From NCBI GenBank assembly GCA_949752745.1, contig OX457034.1:6339625-6403624 (forward strand): DNA of 64,000 nt, in the 5' to 3' direction. The translations under genes were made by a program, and so were the position numbers. Below are positions 32,641 to 44,834 of the stretch, one piece after another. The notes under the pieces were generated by a model. The model did no database searches, was not told where the DNA came from, and was given only the letters and a program-made list of their open reading frames with translations. Origin of the DNA: Protula sp. h YS-2021 (lineage: Eukaryota > Annelida > Polychaeta > Sabellida > Serpulidae). The stretch's first letter is position 1. The number at the start of each line of letters is the position of its first letter.

Positions 32641-35600
32641 CAATCGCCAGAAGCAATCGCTAACTTGAATAATTATCAGAATTTCAGGCCCTTACTTGTG
32701 GACCACTTTGTTCACAAAGCACTGAAACCGCCGAAGAAATGAAAAAAATAAATAAATAAAACCGAAAGACCACGCAGAACTGAAGGAAGCAACCATTGAG
32801 AAACACCGCTGGGGGTGGGGATGGGGGTGAATACTGACAACAAAGAAGGGGAAATTCGGGGGAAAAGCAAAGTAATGAGAGGCAGGGAACGCTCACTTTT
32901 CGACAGATAATGCGTGTAAACGTGCCTCAGATCAGCCTTTTCTACTCGTTTGCTTTCATTCATCATGGCAGATCATGACAGGGGCAAGGTCGTTGCTAGG
33001 GGCAACATGAGACACAGGTCAAATTTAAATGGACATTGGGGGTTGTATCAACAGCACTGTGGCTTACACGAACATGGTACAGTTTTGCTGAATGTGTTTA
33101 GGAAGCTCTACATATTCTTTTTCACCGAGAATGTCAAGGGACACAGCTCCCACACATCGGTGAAAATCCACAGGACTATATACTACATTACAGCTCCTAC
33201 ACATCGGTGAAAATCCACAGGACTATATAACAGCAATTGTCAACGTGTATCAGAACATAAAACACTGGCAAACTGATGAATGACCCCGCTAAATACATGT
33301 AACGCTCTTCTTGTTTTATAAACATCTAAATAACCATAATTATAAACTCATTATAACTCATCACACCATTTTTCAAACCACCAGGCTCGTCTTCCAAACA
33401 AAACGAGAATGAAAATTTCGCGAAAAAAAGACACTTCTTCATTAAGACCGATCCCTAAATAATACGATGCTGTGGCAATAACACTGAAAGAAATACCTTT
33501 CTTGTTTTTATAATTACATTTTGCGCGTGCACATCAGAACGGCTTTTCATTCCCAATGAGATCGGCACCTGACAGATCATGTAAACGATAAAATAAAACA
33601 ACATAAAGCCACAACTCCACTCAGACTGCCGCAAACTTTTACAGAAATCTGAATCTCTAAGTTTGCGAAGGGGTTTTTTTCAACCGCCAGGGGAGACTAA
33701 ACCTTTCTTTTAAAAATAAAAACTTACCCTCAACTGCCGGCATGTGAGTATCCTGTTCTAACGCAAATTTCTAATCCAAAAAAAACATCAACGACAACGG
33801 TCAGACACAAACTGTGCTTTTGGGATTTTTCAGTGCAAAATCCTCTTAATCCGTCGTCTTTATTTATTTGTTTTGAAAACAGTCCTAAGTCACAAGTAGT
33901 GGGCTGCTGCTTTTTTTTCTTCAAATATCCACGTTTAAAGCTCCACGAAGCACCTGTTCAACTCACTCATCAGACAACACACGTGATTTTTTTAAATGCC
34001 CCGCACGAACTTTTCAAATACTAATAGATTCATTTCCTGGTAATTAACACATACTCCATAAATCCACTAGCAATATCCATAATTCAGAGCCAGTTAAAAA
34101 AAAAAAACCACGATTTCTTGACTTATTAAGAAAACTACATTTTTTCACCTCGGTTTAAATCTCTCGTATTTTCATAACATGAGAAGCTAAGGAGAGGCCA
34201 TGTGACCTGAAGAAAGCGTCAGTTTGGCCACACTATAATAATAACACGCCACTGGCCCCCGCTGCCCCTCTCCGCGGTCACTAGCTTGTGATGGTGGTGG
34301 CGAGGCCGTGTCGGTTATTTTCAAAATCTGACCACCTGGGGGCTTGTTGTGTGCAGAGGAGAGCGAGAGAGGAGTTGAGCTTTTTGCCTGGTCTGCTGCC
34401 CAATCTTGGGCTCATTGTGAGTTCATGTACCATGCGAACAGTGCAACGCCTGCGTTAAGAAATGATTTTAAATGGCCGTGCCCCGTTTACACACTTTTTT
34501 CCCCCGAAAAGCGTACCCCTTGGACGGGCAATCTTTGCCAAATCTTCTAACAAATCAACGTCAAGACAGAAGACGCGTCCCTACTGCGGGCGTCGATCTT
34601 AAAAATAAGACCCCAAGTTAGAGCATTTCTGTGAAAGCAATGTTTTTCCCCCCTTTCTTCTTCCACATCTTTGACAGCTATACCCTAGACGGCCCCTAGA
34701 TCTATCCCATGACTTGGAAAATCAAGCCTCACTGCATAGGAAAAATCAGAAGAGTTATAATCCCTTGCAATGGGTCTCACGGTCCATGCCAGACAGGCCA
34801 TAAAAACCTGCCACTGGCGAGTTTTCACATTTGCCCGTATCTTCCTTCCTTGAACAAAAGCGCTGAGAAGCCATACTGGCGTAATATTTGGAAGGAATCC
34901 ATCGATCGCACTTGGTTGCTATGGCTTCACCCATTACCAACAACCATGGCCTGTATCGTGCAAGGGCAGAGGGAGCCTCTCAAAAAGTAAACACTCGCGC
35001 TTCCGCGGCCTCTCCGCGTCTGTGAGCACCAGGCTTGCTCACTAAATAAAATCACTGCAATTTATGGGGTAAAACTTGATCTGCTAAACCGACTTCACAA
35101 TGAACTATACACACTACAAACTAAATCCGAAATCCAGGGCAAAACCTCCACCGTTTGAAACCTTAAACAGTCACCTACTTTCTCCACCACCCCCACCTTT
35201 CCCGCCCCCCAGTCTTTTTATACACGAGGACACAACATCCTACGAGAGATGACACTGGCTGTTGTGTCTCCTTATCAAACACCCTTCCCTTCTCAACATC
35301 GCGTGATGGAGGGGTTGGGGAGGGGGGGGGGGGTTATCAGAGGGAAGTCTGTCAAATGGGGTATTCTGACAACCATGACCTCACCCCCGAACCACTTCTT
35401 TTTCTCTCTTTTTTTTTTACCTCCACCAGAACCGATTATATTGAATACCGCGGCAAACACATTTCAAGTCAATGTGGGTTGACAGTTACCTAGGCAACCA
35501 AGGTAACCGTTTCAAATCATCACCACCGAGTTCGGGGCGCGTAAGTAAAATCTCCAATCAGTTTTGTAGGATATGGCGTTAGCTTCCTACTTGGCATTTG

Positions 35601-36832
35601 CAAAGCTATTAAAAAGTCATTCAGCTCGCAGGCACATCAGCAGTCATATTTTTGGTTGATAATTTCAGGTTTGTAATTTTAAAGTCGTAAACTCGCTAAA
35701 CAAAAATCACATCTTTAACTTCTCATTCATTTTATCCTCATATAGTTGTCATTTTAATTACGACAAAAACTCCCAATAACTACTTTCAATAACCTCCAAT
35801 AATTCCAATAAATCATTACAAAATTCACCTCGCGTCAGTGAACACTTTTGTCCAATCAACATTTTTCTCGGGGCCCAACGTACTCAATAGAATATTATTT
35901 TAAATGGTTAACTGGTTGCATTTTTTTTTTTTTTTTGTGATCGGCGAGCAAAACTGTTACCGTTCAGTGTAAAAGATTCATGTACATGATGTTCACGTTT
36001 AAGAAGGCGTCAGTCCGGGCTCTTTTCCCGAAGTTTATTTCTATCAAGATGATCTTAATGACCGATCTCTGCTGCATATCATTCACGCTGACCAGTCAGT
36101 AAGAACAGTTCTATGGACAAACCCCTTTTGATTTTGAAAATAAGTAAATTACTTTCCAATGTGCCGTAGAAAATGGCAGGACAAAAAGAACAAGGCAATT
36201 AACGTGAAGAGCTGGGCGTGAAACTAGCCACGGGTCATTTGAAAAGTTATAAAAGAACTCAAGTGTAGGGCAGAAGCCCTTTGTGGCCATTCCTTAATGA
36301 CCAGTTTGTCAATTACTTCAGCTTCCTTTGACACACAGTATCCTTGACCTTCACCATGTTCAAAACCGGAAATGAGGAAAAAATTAGCGATAATTGGGAG
36401 TATTTTTCACTATCCAATAGCCTTCAAAAAATTGGCTTTTGATGTAACTGGGACAGAAAATTTTTATACATCTGAAAGAGACGCAGCTTAACCTAACATT
36501 TTTGTTTTAATCGCACATGACTTCTGGTATTTATTTATTTATTTTGCATTTTACTCTGTTTTCTTAATTTTATAACCATGGCACGTTAATCGTTTTCTGT
36601 CGTCTTTCTGAAATAACAACATCACAACATAACTCCGGCAGGCGAGCCCTATGTAAATTTGCAACGTTCACGTGGGATCAGTCACTCAGCAACGAGACGT
36701 CACGTGATGACGTGTTTGCCCGTTGCGGAGATCACGTGTCTTTTTCCTGACACGTGTTGTCAACGTCTCATTACAAGGAAAGTGCCTTTGTCTTAAAAAC
36801 CAGTCAGTTTTTAGGGACCATCATAAAGCATA
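32641..36832 (-). other. Intron 4, no gene recognised
   Basis: Mostly unique-looking. A 46-bp tandem duplication (CACATCGGTGAAAATCCACA then GGACTATATA) lies at about 33145-33230. G-rich and T-rich tracts occur near 35320 and 35926. Small ORFs (for example 34709-34990 +) have no recognisable domain. Confidence 0.5.
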
Positions 36833-37830
36833 TGATGAGAGACAAACATACAGAACAATCAGGTACAGATGAGAGACAAACATACAGAACAATCAGGTGC
36901 AGACGAGAGACAAACATACAGAACAATCAGGTATAGACAAGAGACAAACATACAGAACAATCAGGTGCAGACGAGAGACAAACATACAGAACAATCAGGT
37001 ACAGACGAGAGACAAACATACAGAACAATCAGGTACAGATAAGAGACAAACATACAGAACAATCAGGTGCAGACGAGAGACAAACATACAGAACAATCAG
37101 GTATAGACAAGAGACAAACATACAGAACAATCAGGTACAGACGAGAGACAAACATACAGAACAATCAGGTACAGACGAGAGACAAACATACAGAACAATC
37201 AGGTACAGATAAGAGACAAACATACAGAACAATCAGGTACAGATGAGAGACAAACATACAGAACAATCAGGTATGGACGAGAGACAAACATACAGAACAA
37301 TCAGGTATAGACAAGAGACAAACATACAAAACAATCAGGTACAGACGAGAGACAAACATACAGAACAATCAGGTACAGACGAGAGACAAACATACAGAAC
37401 AATCAGGTACAGATGAGAGACAAACATACAGAACAATCAGGTGCAGACGAGAGACAAACATACAGAACAATCAGGTACAGACGAGAGACAAACATACAGA
37501 ACAATCAGGTACAGACGAGAGACAAACATACAGAATCAGGTACAGATAAGAGACAAACATACAGAACAATCAGGTACAGATGAGAGACAAACATACAGAA
37601 CAATCAGGTACAGACGAGAGACAAACATACAGAACAATCAGGTATAGACGAGAGACACACATACAGAACAATCAGGTACAGATAAGAGACAAACATACAG
37701 AACAATCAGGTACAGATGAGAGACAAACATACAGAACAATCAGTATATCATTAAGCATATGATCAGAGACAAACATACAGAACAATCAGCACATCATAAA
37801 GCATATGATCAGAGACAAACATACAGAAGA
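36833..37830. repeat. 34-bp minisatellite
   Basis: About 28 units of GTACAGATGAGAGACAAACA then TACAGAACAATCAG. Variants include GTGCAGACGA and GTATAGACAA, and one unit lacks a few bases near 37535. The edges at about 36820 and 37750-37830 carry CATAAAGCATATGAT, so the array is bracketed by longer diverged units. Confidence 0.95.
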
Positions 37831-38805
37831 ATCAAGCCACAAGATTGACTCGCATCGGACACAATTAATTGCATTGGCTGGCCGTGAAATAGCAACATTC
37901 TTGTTACGTCAATGCCACAGTGCACAGATGCTGATAACGGGCTTTGTCTTGCAAGGTCGGTCGAATTAGCTCTATCAATATTTTGTTGGTTTTTTTTTCT
38001 TCTTCGAGCGAAAAAAAACCATCATTATTACACACAAGGTGATATCATGGTTACACATAAATCAATTTCAAGTTCCGAAATTAAAAATGACAGCTGGGTG
38101 AAACTAAATAGTGATTAAAAGATAAACCTGCTGCTTTTTATTCGCATCTCCAAACCGAAATGGCGCTGAAGTTTTCTTTTTCTTTTTCGGGCGCGAAAAT
38201 TTTCAGAGTCTCACTGATAAATAGTGACCTCGGGCGATCATTCCCGACACCTTACGATGATGTGGGTGAACAGACGAACAAATTCAGATAGGGATAAAAC
38301 TCACGAGCCTCCTGTACAGCTAAATCACGACTCACTTCCATACCCCTAGTGAGAATTATACATTATGTAATATCCAGTGTGGACACCTTGATTTACAACG
38401 TTGAAGTTTTAAAAATTGAAATATAACAATTAACACATTTAAACCTCCTACGGCCTATGTCCAATTGTCAGGCATTGCTTAGCAACCTCATGACATCACG
38501 ATATGCGTGCACTAACGTTTATGAGATGGAGTGTCTGACAAGGATTATCTCACCACCGGTTCTCACCAACGCAGAACCTCGGAGTGTTGACAGAATTTCG
38601 GAATATTTACAAAATTTAGGAATATTTACAGAACCTGACAGACAATTGACAGAATTTAAGGATATTGACAGATATCAGGACTATTGATAGAATTTAGGAT
38701 TAGCTCTTAGGATTAGTGACAGAATTTGGGAATATCGGCAGAACTTCCAACTACTCATTCAAGCACCCATCCCACCGAAATTAAATGACATCACCGCCCT
38801 TGCAA
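37831..38805 (-). other. Intron 4, exon-4 side
   Basis: Unique-looking AT-rich sequence. A loose repeat of GACAGAATTT…GGAATAT… is seen at about 38587-38745. Confidence 0.5.
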
Positions 38806-39659
38806 GAGTACGAACCAGTGGCAGGCGTGGTAGTGACATTACGTACCAGTGGTAGGCGTGGTAGTGAGACAGCACGTACCAGTGGTAGGCGTGGTAGAGA
38901 GACAGCACGTGCCAGTCGTAGGCGTGGTAGTGACAGTACGTACCAGTGGTAGGCATGGTAGTGAGACAGTACGTACCAGTGGTAGGCGTGGTAGTGAGAC
39001 AGTACGTACCAGTGGTAGGAGTGTCAGGGAGACAGTACGTATCAGTGGTAGGCGTGTCAGTGAGACAGCACGTACCAGTGGTAGGCGTGGTAGTGACAGT
39101 ACGTACCAGTGGTAGGCGTGGTAGTGAGACAGTACGTACCAGTGGTAGGCGTGGTAGTGACAGTACGTACCAGTGGTAGGCGTGGTAGTGAGACAGTACG
39201 TACCAGTGGTAGGCGTGGTAGTGAGACAGTACGTACCAGTGGTAGGCGTGGTAGTGAGACAGTACGTACCAGTGGTAGGCGTGTAAGGGAGACAGTACGT
39301 ACCAGTGGTAGGAGTGTCAGGGAGACAGTACGTATCAGTGGTAGGCGTGTCAGTGAGACAGCACGTACCAGTGGTAGGCGTGGTAGTGACAGTACGTACC
39401 AGTGGTAGGCGTGGTAGTGAGACAGTACGTACCAGTGGTAGGCGTGGTAGTGACAGTACGTACCAGTGGTAGGCGTGGTAGTGAGACAGTACGTACCAGT
39501 GGTAGGCGTGGTAATGAGGCAGTACGCACCAGTGGTAGGCATGGTAGTGACAGTACGTACCAGAGGTAGACGTGGTAGTGAGGCAGTACGCACCAGTGGT
39601 AGGCGTGGTAGTGAGACAGTACGTACCAGTGGTAGGAGTGGTAGTGAGACAGTACGTAC
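38806..39659 (-). repeat. 31/33-bp minisatellite made from the exon 4 3' end and its splice donor
   Basis: About 27 units. In transcript sense a unit is CACTACCACGCCTACCACTG|GTACGTACTGTCT, where the first 20 nt are the last 20 nt of exon 4 and the rest is the start of intron 4. Most units keep a donor of the form CTG|GTACGT. Units of 33 bp and 31 bp (lacking two bases of GTGAGAC on the plus strand) are mixed, and (C/T)CCCTGACACTCC-type variants recur in blocks near 39.0 and 39.3 kb. Confidence 0.95.
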
Positions 39660-39718
39660 CAGTGGTAGGCGTGGTAGTGAAAGTAGACCAGTCCAATGCC
39701 GTACAGGAATGCCGCATC
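39660..39718 (-). CDS. KDM6A: KDM6A/UTX exon 4
   Basis: 59 nt, entered in phase 0 (acceptor TTGGTTTTAG) and left in phase 2 at CACTG|GTACGT. It codes DAAFLYGIGLVYFHYHAYH plus the first two bases of Trp. Human UTX has [20 protein letters not shown], the same length. The 3' end given is the donor nearest the acceptor, which restores the conserved UTX length and joins exon 5 as HW|AIKAF. The same donor is repeated about 27 times downstream; use of the second, third or fourth (33-bp steps, no stop) would add 11, 22 or 33 residues (WYVLSHYHSYH-type). Confidence 0.93.
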
Positions 39719-41751
39719 CTAAAACCAAGAAACACAGGCACATTAACATTTTCACTCACAGAGACTCGACCACTGACAGTCTTACGTGGCCATTTTAGTA
39801 CATAATTAAAATCATATCACTAAATATTTAACAAGACATCGCTAAAAAGTAAACTATTTGGCTGACTGTACATTTCTACCGTGAGCCCGATGTGACTTCG
39901 GAACTCTACGCCAAATGACGTCACATTCGTCTTGTACTTTCCGACTCAGTCCAGTCCCAGGAACCGAAAAAAAAGTCGAACTTCACCATAAAAACATACT
40001 GGAATGTGAAGCGTTTCGAAAATTATAAACTTCTCAGAACGGGTTTGACACGTGCCAGACATTTCCCTCCCCCCAACCCCCACCCCCTCCCCCAAACCTC
40101 TCCACTGGCATTACACCAGTCACGACAATAATCTAAATACACTTAACACTGTGGGCAAGGGCAAAACAAAATCAGGGAACCATCTTCCAGGCAAAAAAAT
40201 CAGAATTTTGACTGCATTTTATGAATACATGTACTTAAAACAATGTCCTTACGCCTTTACGTGGAACTTATCACGTCGATATTTTTTTCTTTATTTTATT
40301 ATTATTATTTTTTTGGGACATCTTTAGACAATGGAGATTATATTGCAATAAATTTCAAGGCCAGTGTCTTCCCACAACCTTGGCAACAAATAACACAGAC
40401 ATGAATGAGATTGGCGCTCTCCTCCCCCCCCCCCCCCCCGCTACCCCGTATTTTATATGGCCCACATATGGATGTTTATTGCCATCAGACGTCGTGTTTC
40501 ACACATTTCTACCACAAAAATTTCAAGTTAATAATTTTACGACTGACTTCAATTTACATACCCCGTTCCAAATTTAACCGAACATCAACCCCCCAAAAAT
40601 GACTTCTCTGAATGCATTTCATATGTAACAACATAGTGCGGAAAAAGCGCAAAAACCGGGAAGATATTGACTAGACTAACACCGAGCACTTCACACACGT
40701 TTTTTTATGACGTCATTCTCACAAGGGCCAGACATCGCTTCTTGCATTATTTCACGGTAATAAAGCAAAGTTTCTTTTTTCTCACTGTTTCGAGGGTGAT
40801 GATTTTGCAGGTTTTTCAATGCTGATAAAAACGCATTGTTTTCATAACGAGTTTCACCATTAAACAACAACAACCAGCTTGAAAGATATACAGGACACGG
40901 GCGCAACGAACGTTTTCGCAGGGGGTGGGGAGAAGGGGAGGGAGGTATGGGGGGGGGAGCGTTAATGCCTACGGGAAAGCCATCCCACGCTGATAGCAAT
41001 CTGGCATCAATTTCTTTACAACGTGCTAATGTATTGTTTAAAAGTGTCGCTTTTTGGGGCAGTTAAATTGTCCTTACCATTAACCCTTTTCCTTATTCCA
41101 AGTATTTCCCCCTCTCCCCCCCCCCCCCCCCCCCGCGGCCCCTTCCCCACCTTAACGGGTCCTTGGAACCACTTCAGCGTTTCCACTTTCAGCGTACGGG
41201 GTCTCCATTAGTATGGAAAATTTATTCAGATTATTTTATGGTCCACTCGAACAATGTGCGAAATTAATACAACCTTCGAAAAGTTTCACCCCTTTCAAGT
41301 GCTTTAAAGATATGACTTCTTGAACTTTCTTTTCAAATAGAATATCCCTTTAAGTATTAAAAAGCAGGCAAATGTAAGTTAAATGTAGGCCTTTAAAAGT
41401 CATTTAATGTCTTGAACTAGCTGTGATTATTATCAACACTGAGATGACATTTAACACCCAAATGGACACAAGTCTCGTCAATGAAAGAGGCAAAAACGAC
41501 CCAAAAGTGACACATACCGTTAATACAGTGTTTTGAAAACGTGCCTCATAAAGTTTATTGAGCGGATGCACACCACATTACGTACAATTATGCTGTGAAT
41601 ATTGACAAGGAAACTGCACACGTTTGCGATTCAATGCGAAAGTGTTTGGCGCAATTTCTTAAGTGCCCTCCTTTTGTTCCCATGAAACACAATCGTTTTG
41701 TTTTAGATGCATTTAAAACTGGTGCTCGCTTTCATTATATATATATATAAC
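39719..41751 (-). other. KDM6A intron 3, distal part
   Basis: No exon recognised. C-rich tracts lie at about 40068-40096, 40423-40440 and 41112-41135, with a G-rich tract at about 40921-40960. Confidence 0.5.
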
Positions 41752-41755
41752 CACG

Positions 41756-41840
<85 letters not shown>
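41752..41840. repeat. (TA)n microsatellite
   Basis: About 80 bp of almost pure TA next to the left end of the pogo-like MITE; shorter TA runs lie at 41737-41749 and after the element's right end. Confidence 0.95.
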
Positions 41841-41843
<3 letters not shown>

Positions 41844-42364
41844 TCGGACCCATTTAATATGAACACGGTTAATATGAAGTTCGCGTAATATGAAGTGATT
41901 TGCTTGGTCCCAATGTAGAATGCCTTCTTTTCTATGGACAGAAGTTCACATAACATGAACACGTCTAATATGAAGTTCACGTAATATGAAGTCCAGCATA
42001 AGGTCCCATGGGCTACATTTTTGCTGCATAATGTGTTTGCGTAATATGAACTACATAGAAGGCGAAGAACAAAAACACAAAGAATCAAATACACAGTAGA
42101 CTTTGAGTAAGTGTCAACATTGAATGCTGTTGTTTATAAAAGGCATTAATGATGGGGCGATCACAAAAGGGTCGCAATTGCACTTTTGCAGTCTTTAAGC
42201 AGATAAAACAGTCGTGTGATTCAGAGCTATACCAATTCAAAGCTGTACCAATACCGTGATCAAACACTCGGGTATTGCATTGTAAAGTTCGTGTAATATG
42301 AAGTTCGCGTAATATGAAGTATTTTGCTCGGTCCCGACGACTTCATATTACGCGGGTCCGACTG
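41841..42364. mobile_element. Non-autonomous pogo/Tc1-type DNA transposon (MITE, 524 bp)
   Basis: Perfect terminal inverted repeats CAGTCGGACCC (41841-41851) and GGGTCCGACTG (42354-42364), with TA on both outer sides. CAGTCG-type ends followed by TTAA-like sequence are typical of pogo/Tigger elements, which duplicate TA. Subterminal TTCGCGTAATATGAAGT and related strings occur several times on both strands. No transposase is encoded. Confidence 0.85.
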
Positions 42365-42376
42365 TATATATATATA

Positions 42377-42827
42377 TTACAGGGAATCTGTGAAATTAGG
42401 GATATCATGAAATCCCTTCTGGATTCGTGTAATAACTTGCTCAATCAATTTTAGTGTTTTTATTGAGAATTTTCATGTTTGCAATGTGGTATTTTACCGA
42501 AATTAATAGTAGATTTTGAATTAATATACTCAAAGCACTCGATTGCCAAACTATCATTCATGAAATACTTCAGTACCTGAATTTAGCGGTATTTTTTATT
42601 CTACGTAACTTATATCACATTTCACGCCAAATTCTGTTATTTTGGATGGTAATGTTATAAATTCCAATTCCTTTCGATGTGAAAAGGGATACACAGTTTT
42701 GAGGAACCACTAAACAGCCTTCCTGAATAAAAAATTTTTCAAAATAGTGTTACAATCAATAAGCTTATTCATTACACGAATTCCCTAGGGATTTCGTGAA
42801 ATCCCTAATTACACAGATTCTTTGTAA
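42377..42827. mobile_element. MITE with ~60-bp terminal inverted repeats (451 bp)
   Basis: The left end TTACAGGGAATCTGTGAAAT pairs with the reverse complement of the right end, TTACAAAGAATCTGTGTAAT. The pairing continues through TAGGGAT(A/T)TCA(T/C)GAAATCCCT and ATTCGTGTAAT to about 60 bp. Each end contains its own small palindrome (AGGGATTTCGTGAAATCCCT). Flanks are TA-rich, so the target duplication cannot be separated from the microsatellite. No ORF; family not recognised. Confidence 0.82.
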
Positions 42828-42894
42828 CATATATATATACTCGATCTCACAATCTTCTGAGATAAGTATTTTGTTTCTCTATCATAGCGACAAA

Positions 42895-43415
42895 TCTCCT
42901 GGCATTGGTGTCATGACATACTTTTTCCCGGATACTGTCCCTAGCACTGTAACCATGACGTACTGATTTCTGGGTGTCGTTCCTGGCACTGTAACCATGA
43001 CGTACTGATTTCCGGGTGTCGTTCCTAGCACTGTAACCATGACGTACTGATTTCCGGGTGTCGTTCCTAGCACTGTAACCATGACGTACTGATTTCCCGG
43101 TGGCGTTTCTGGCATGTAACCATGACGTACTGGTTTCCGGGTGTCGTTCCTAGCTCTGTAACCATGACGTACTGATTTCTGGGTGTCGTTCCTGGCACTG
43201 TAACCATGACGTACTGATTTCCAGGTGTCGTTCCTAGCACTGTAACCATGACGTACTGATTTTCGGGTGTCGTTCCTGGCACTGTAAGCATGACGTACTG
43301 ATTTCCGGGTGTCGTTCCTAGCACTGTAACCATGACGTACTGATTTTCGGGTGTGGTTCCTAGCACTGTAACCATGACGTACTGCTTTTCGGGTGTCCCT
43401 CCTGGCACTACTAAT
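42895..43415. repeat. 42-bp minisatellite
   Basis: About eleven units of GTACTGATTTCCGGGTGTCG then TTCCTAGCACTGTAACCATGAC. Two units are shortened. Each unit junction holds TGACGTA, a CRE-like string. It lies 240 bp downstream of the exon 3 donor and does not copy exon sequence. The minus ORFs (NQYVMVTVLGTTPG repeats) follow from 42 being divisible by 3. Confidence 0.93.
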
Positions 43416-43654
43416 GAGCCACTGATGTACGTGAGCTTGTATATATATTTTAGAGTATTATCGGCATGGAGGATGTGACATTTATGGTAAAATTCTGCAG
43501 CATTTACACTACAGAAGGTCGATACTGCTCTTGGCTGTTAGATGCTCAGGATAATGTGGCCTGTAGGCGCGTGAGACTGACAGACGGACAGACCGAAAAT
43601 TTCAAAACTACATCCCTCCGTTTCACGGTGGATAATAAAGAGCAGAGTACATAC

Positions 43655-43704
43655 CTTCCAGTGATCCTTGTGTATGGCATAGAACTTCTGATACGCCGAC
43701 AGGG
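43655..43704 (-). CDS. KDM6A: KDM6A/UTX exon 3
   Basis: 50 nt: two bases complete an Ala codon from exon 2, then 16 codons LSAYQKFYAIHKDHWK. Acceptor TTTATGTCCACAG, donor AAG|GTATGT, leaving in phase 0. Human UTX has ALSAYQRYYSLQSDYWK with the same phase and length. The acceptor sits about 48 bp from a (TA)n microsatellite, within the branch-point zone. Confidence 0.95.
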
Positions 43705-43749
43705 CTGTGGACATAAAATACAGCGACGTCATCACGACAAGCCCAAACA

Positions 43750-43751
<2 letters not shown>

Positions 43752-43830
<79 letters not shown>
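43752..43830. repeat. (TA)n/(TG)n microsatellite upstream of the exon 3 acceptor
   Basis: About 70 bp of TA followed by TGTGTGTGTG. On the transcript strand it lies 48 nt before the 3' splice site of exon 3, where branch points normally occur. Confidence 0.95.
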
Positions 43831-43835
<5 letters not shown>

Positions 43836-44240
43836 TACATATATAATACGATAGCATATATAGCATATATAATGTAATATACTGTACATACTGTATATGT
43901 GTTTTTATGCTCAATCGAATTTGAACTGCCATCGATGCGATGACACAGAGAAACAAAAGAAATTTTAATAATTTTGTGGAAAAAAAAAAAACAATAAACA
44001 CTAAAGTGCCAATATTAAGATTTTTTTATTCCATTTTTTACTCTTTTTGTTGATATTTTTCCCCACTTCTATTTTTCGTCTGACTAACCGATATCATGTG
44101 CACACCTACTTACATAACGCCCTACTACCAGGCAACAGATGGTCCGCAAACATTTAAGTAATGTACTCATGTATGCTTTTTTAACTATGTCTCCAATCAC
44201 AACTGCGACAGTGGTTTTTTTTTTCAGATGAAATTGCTAC

Positions 44241-44395
44241 CTTTGGGATAATTCTCAACCAAGAGATTCAGATGTCCCAGCATGCAGTAGAATTTGTGGT
44301 CGACCTCTCCGTCTTCTATGTCTTTTTCTTCCTTTTTCCTTTTCTTCTCTACATTTTCCTTGTTTTCTTCTTCGTTTTTAACCACTTGCTTGTCA
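44241..44395 (-). CDS. KDM6A: KDM6A/UTX exon 2 (start of the TPR domain)
   Basis: 155 nt, entered in phase 2 (acceptor TGTTTCAG) and left in phase 1 at AAAG|GTAGCA. The first part is a Lys/Glu-rich linker (KNEEENKENVEKKRKKEEKD). The second part reads VDHKFYCMLGHLNLLVENYPK, which matches human [21 protein letters not shown], the first TPR helices. The charged linker is absent from the human protein and looks disordered and lineage-specific. Phase agrees with exons 1 and 3. Confidence 0.94.
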
Positions 44396-44834
44396 CTGAA
44401 ACAACAGAAAAAGCCATTTAATATTCAAACAGGTCTAAACTGAATCTGAACTCGTTTATAGGCGAAAACAAGGCAACACATACAATCAATATACTAAAGC
44501 GGTCAGTGCGAAAAAAATAAGAGACAGGCTTATATCATACTTATATATCACACACACACCTACAATAAACAATTCTTCTATGGCATTTATCTTGACTTGT
44601 GCTTTGCGAAGCTTTAGGCAGTTACTTCATATACCACACATATTTCTGCCATGACGTATGTTGACTTAGCATCTTAGTCAATCCAAGAGCCAACAGTTGT
44701 GATTTAGCCAAACTCGACGGCGGTTCAGTCTGATGTGCATCAAACCTTTTTATTCTGCAGACCCACTGTGATAAGGTAAAAATAGTACTAATCACAACAA
44801 AAATCCATCCTTCCTTCCCTCAACACCTGTCTCC
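44396..44834 (-). other. KDM6A intron 1, distal part
   Basis: Unique-looking AT-rich sequence; nothing recognised. Confidence 0.5.

Noticed and set aside
36833..37830. CRISPR-like regular repeat of 34 bp
   Set aside because: There are no unique spacers; units are head-to-tail copies, and the context is a eukaryotic intron.
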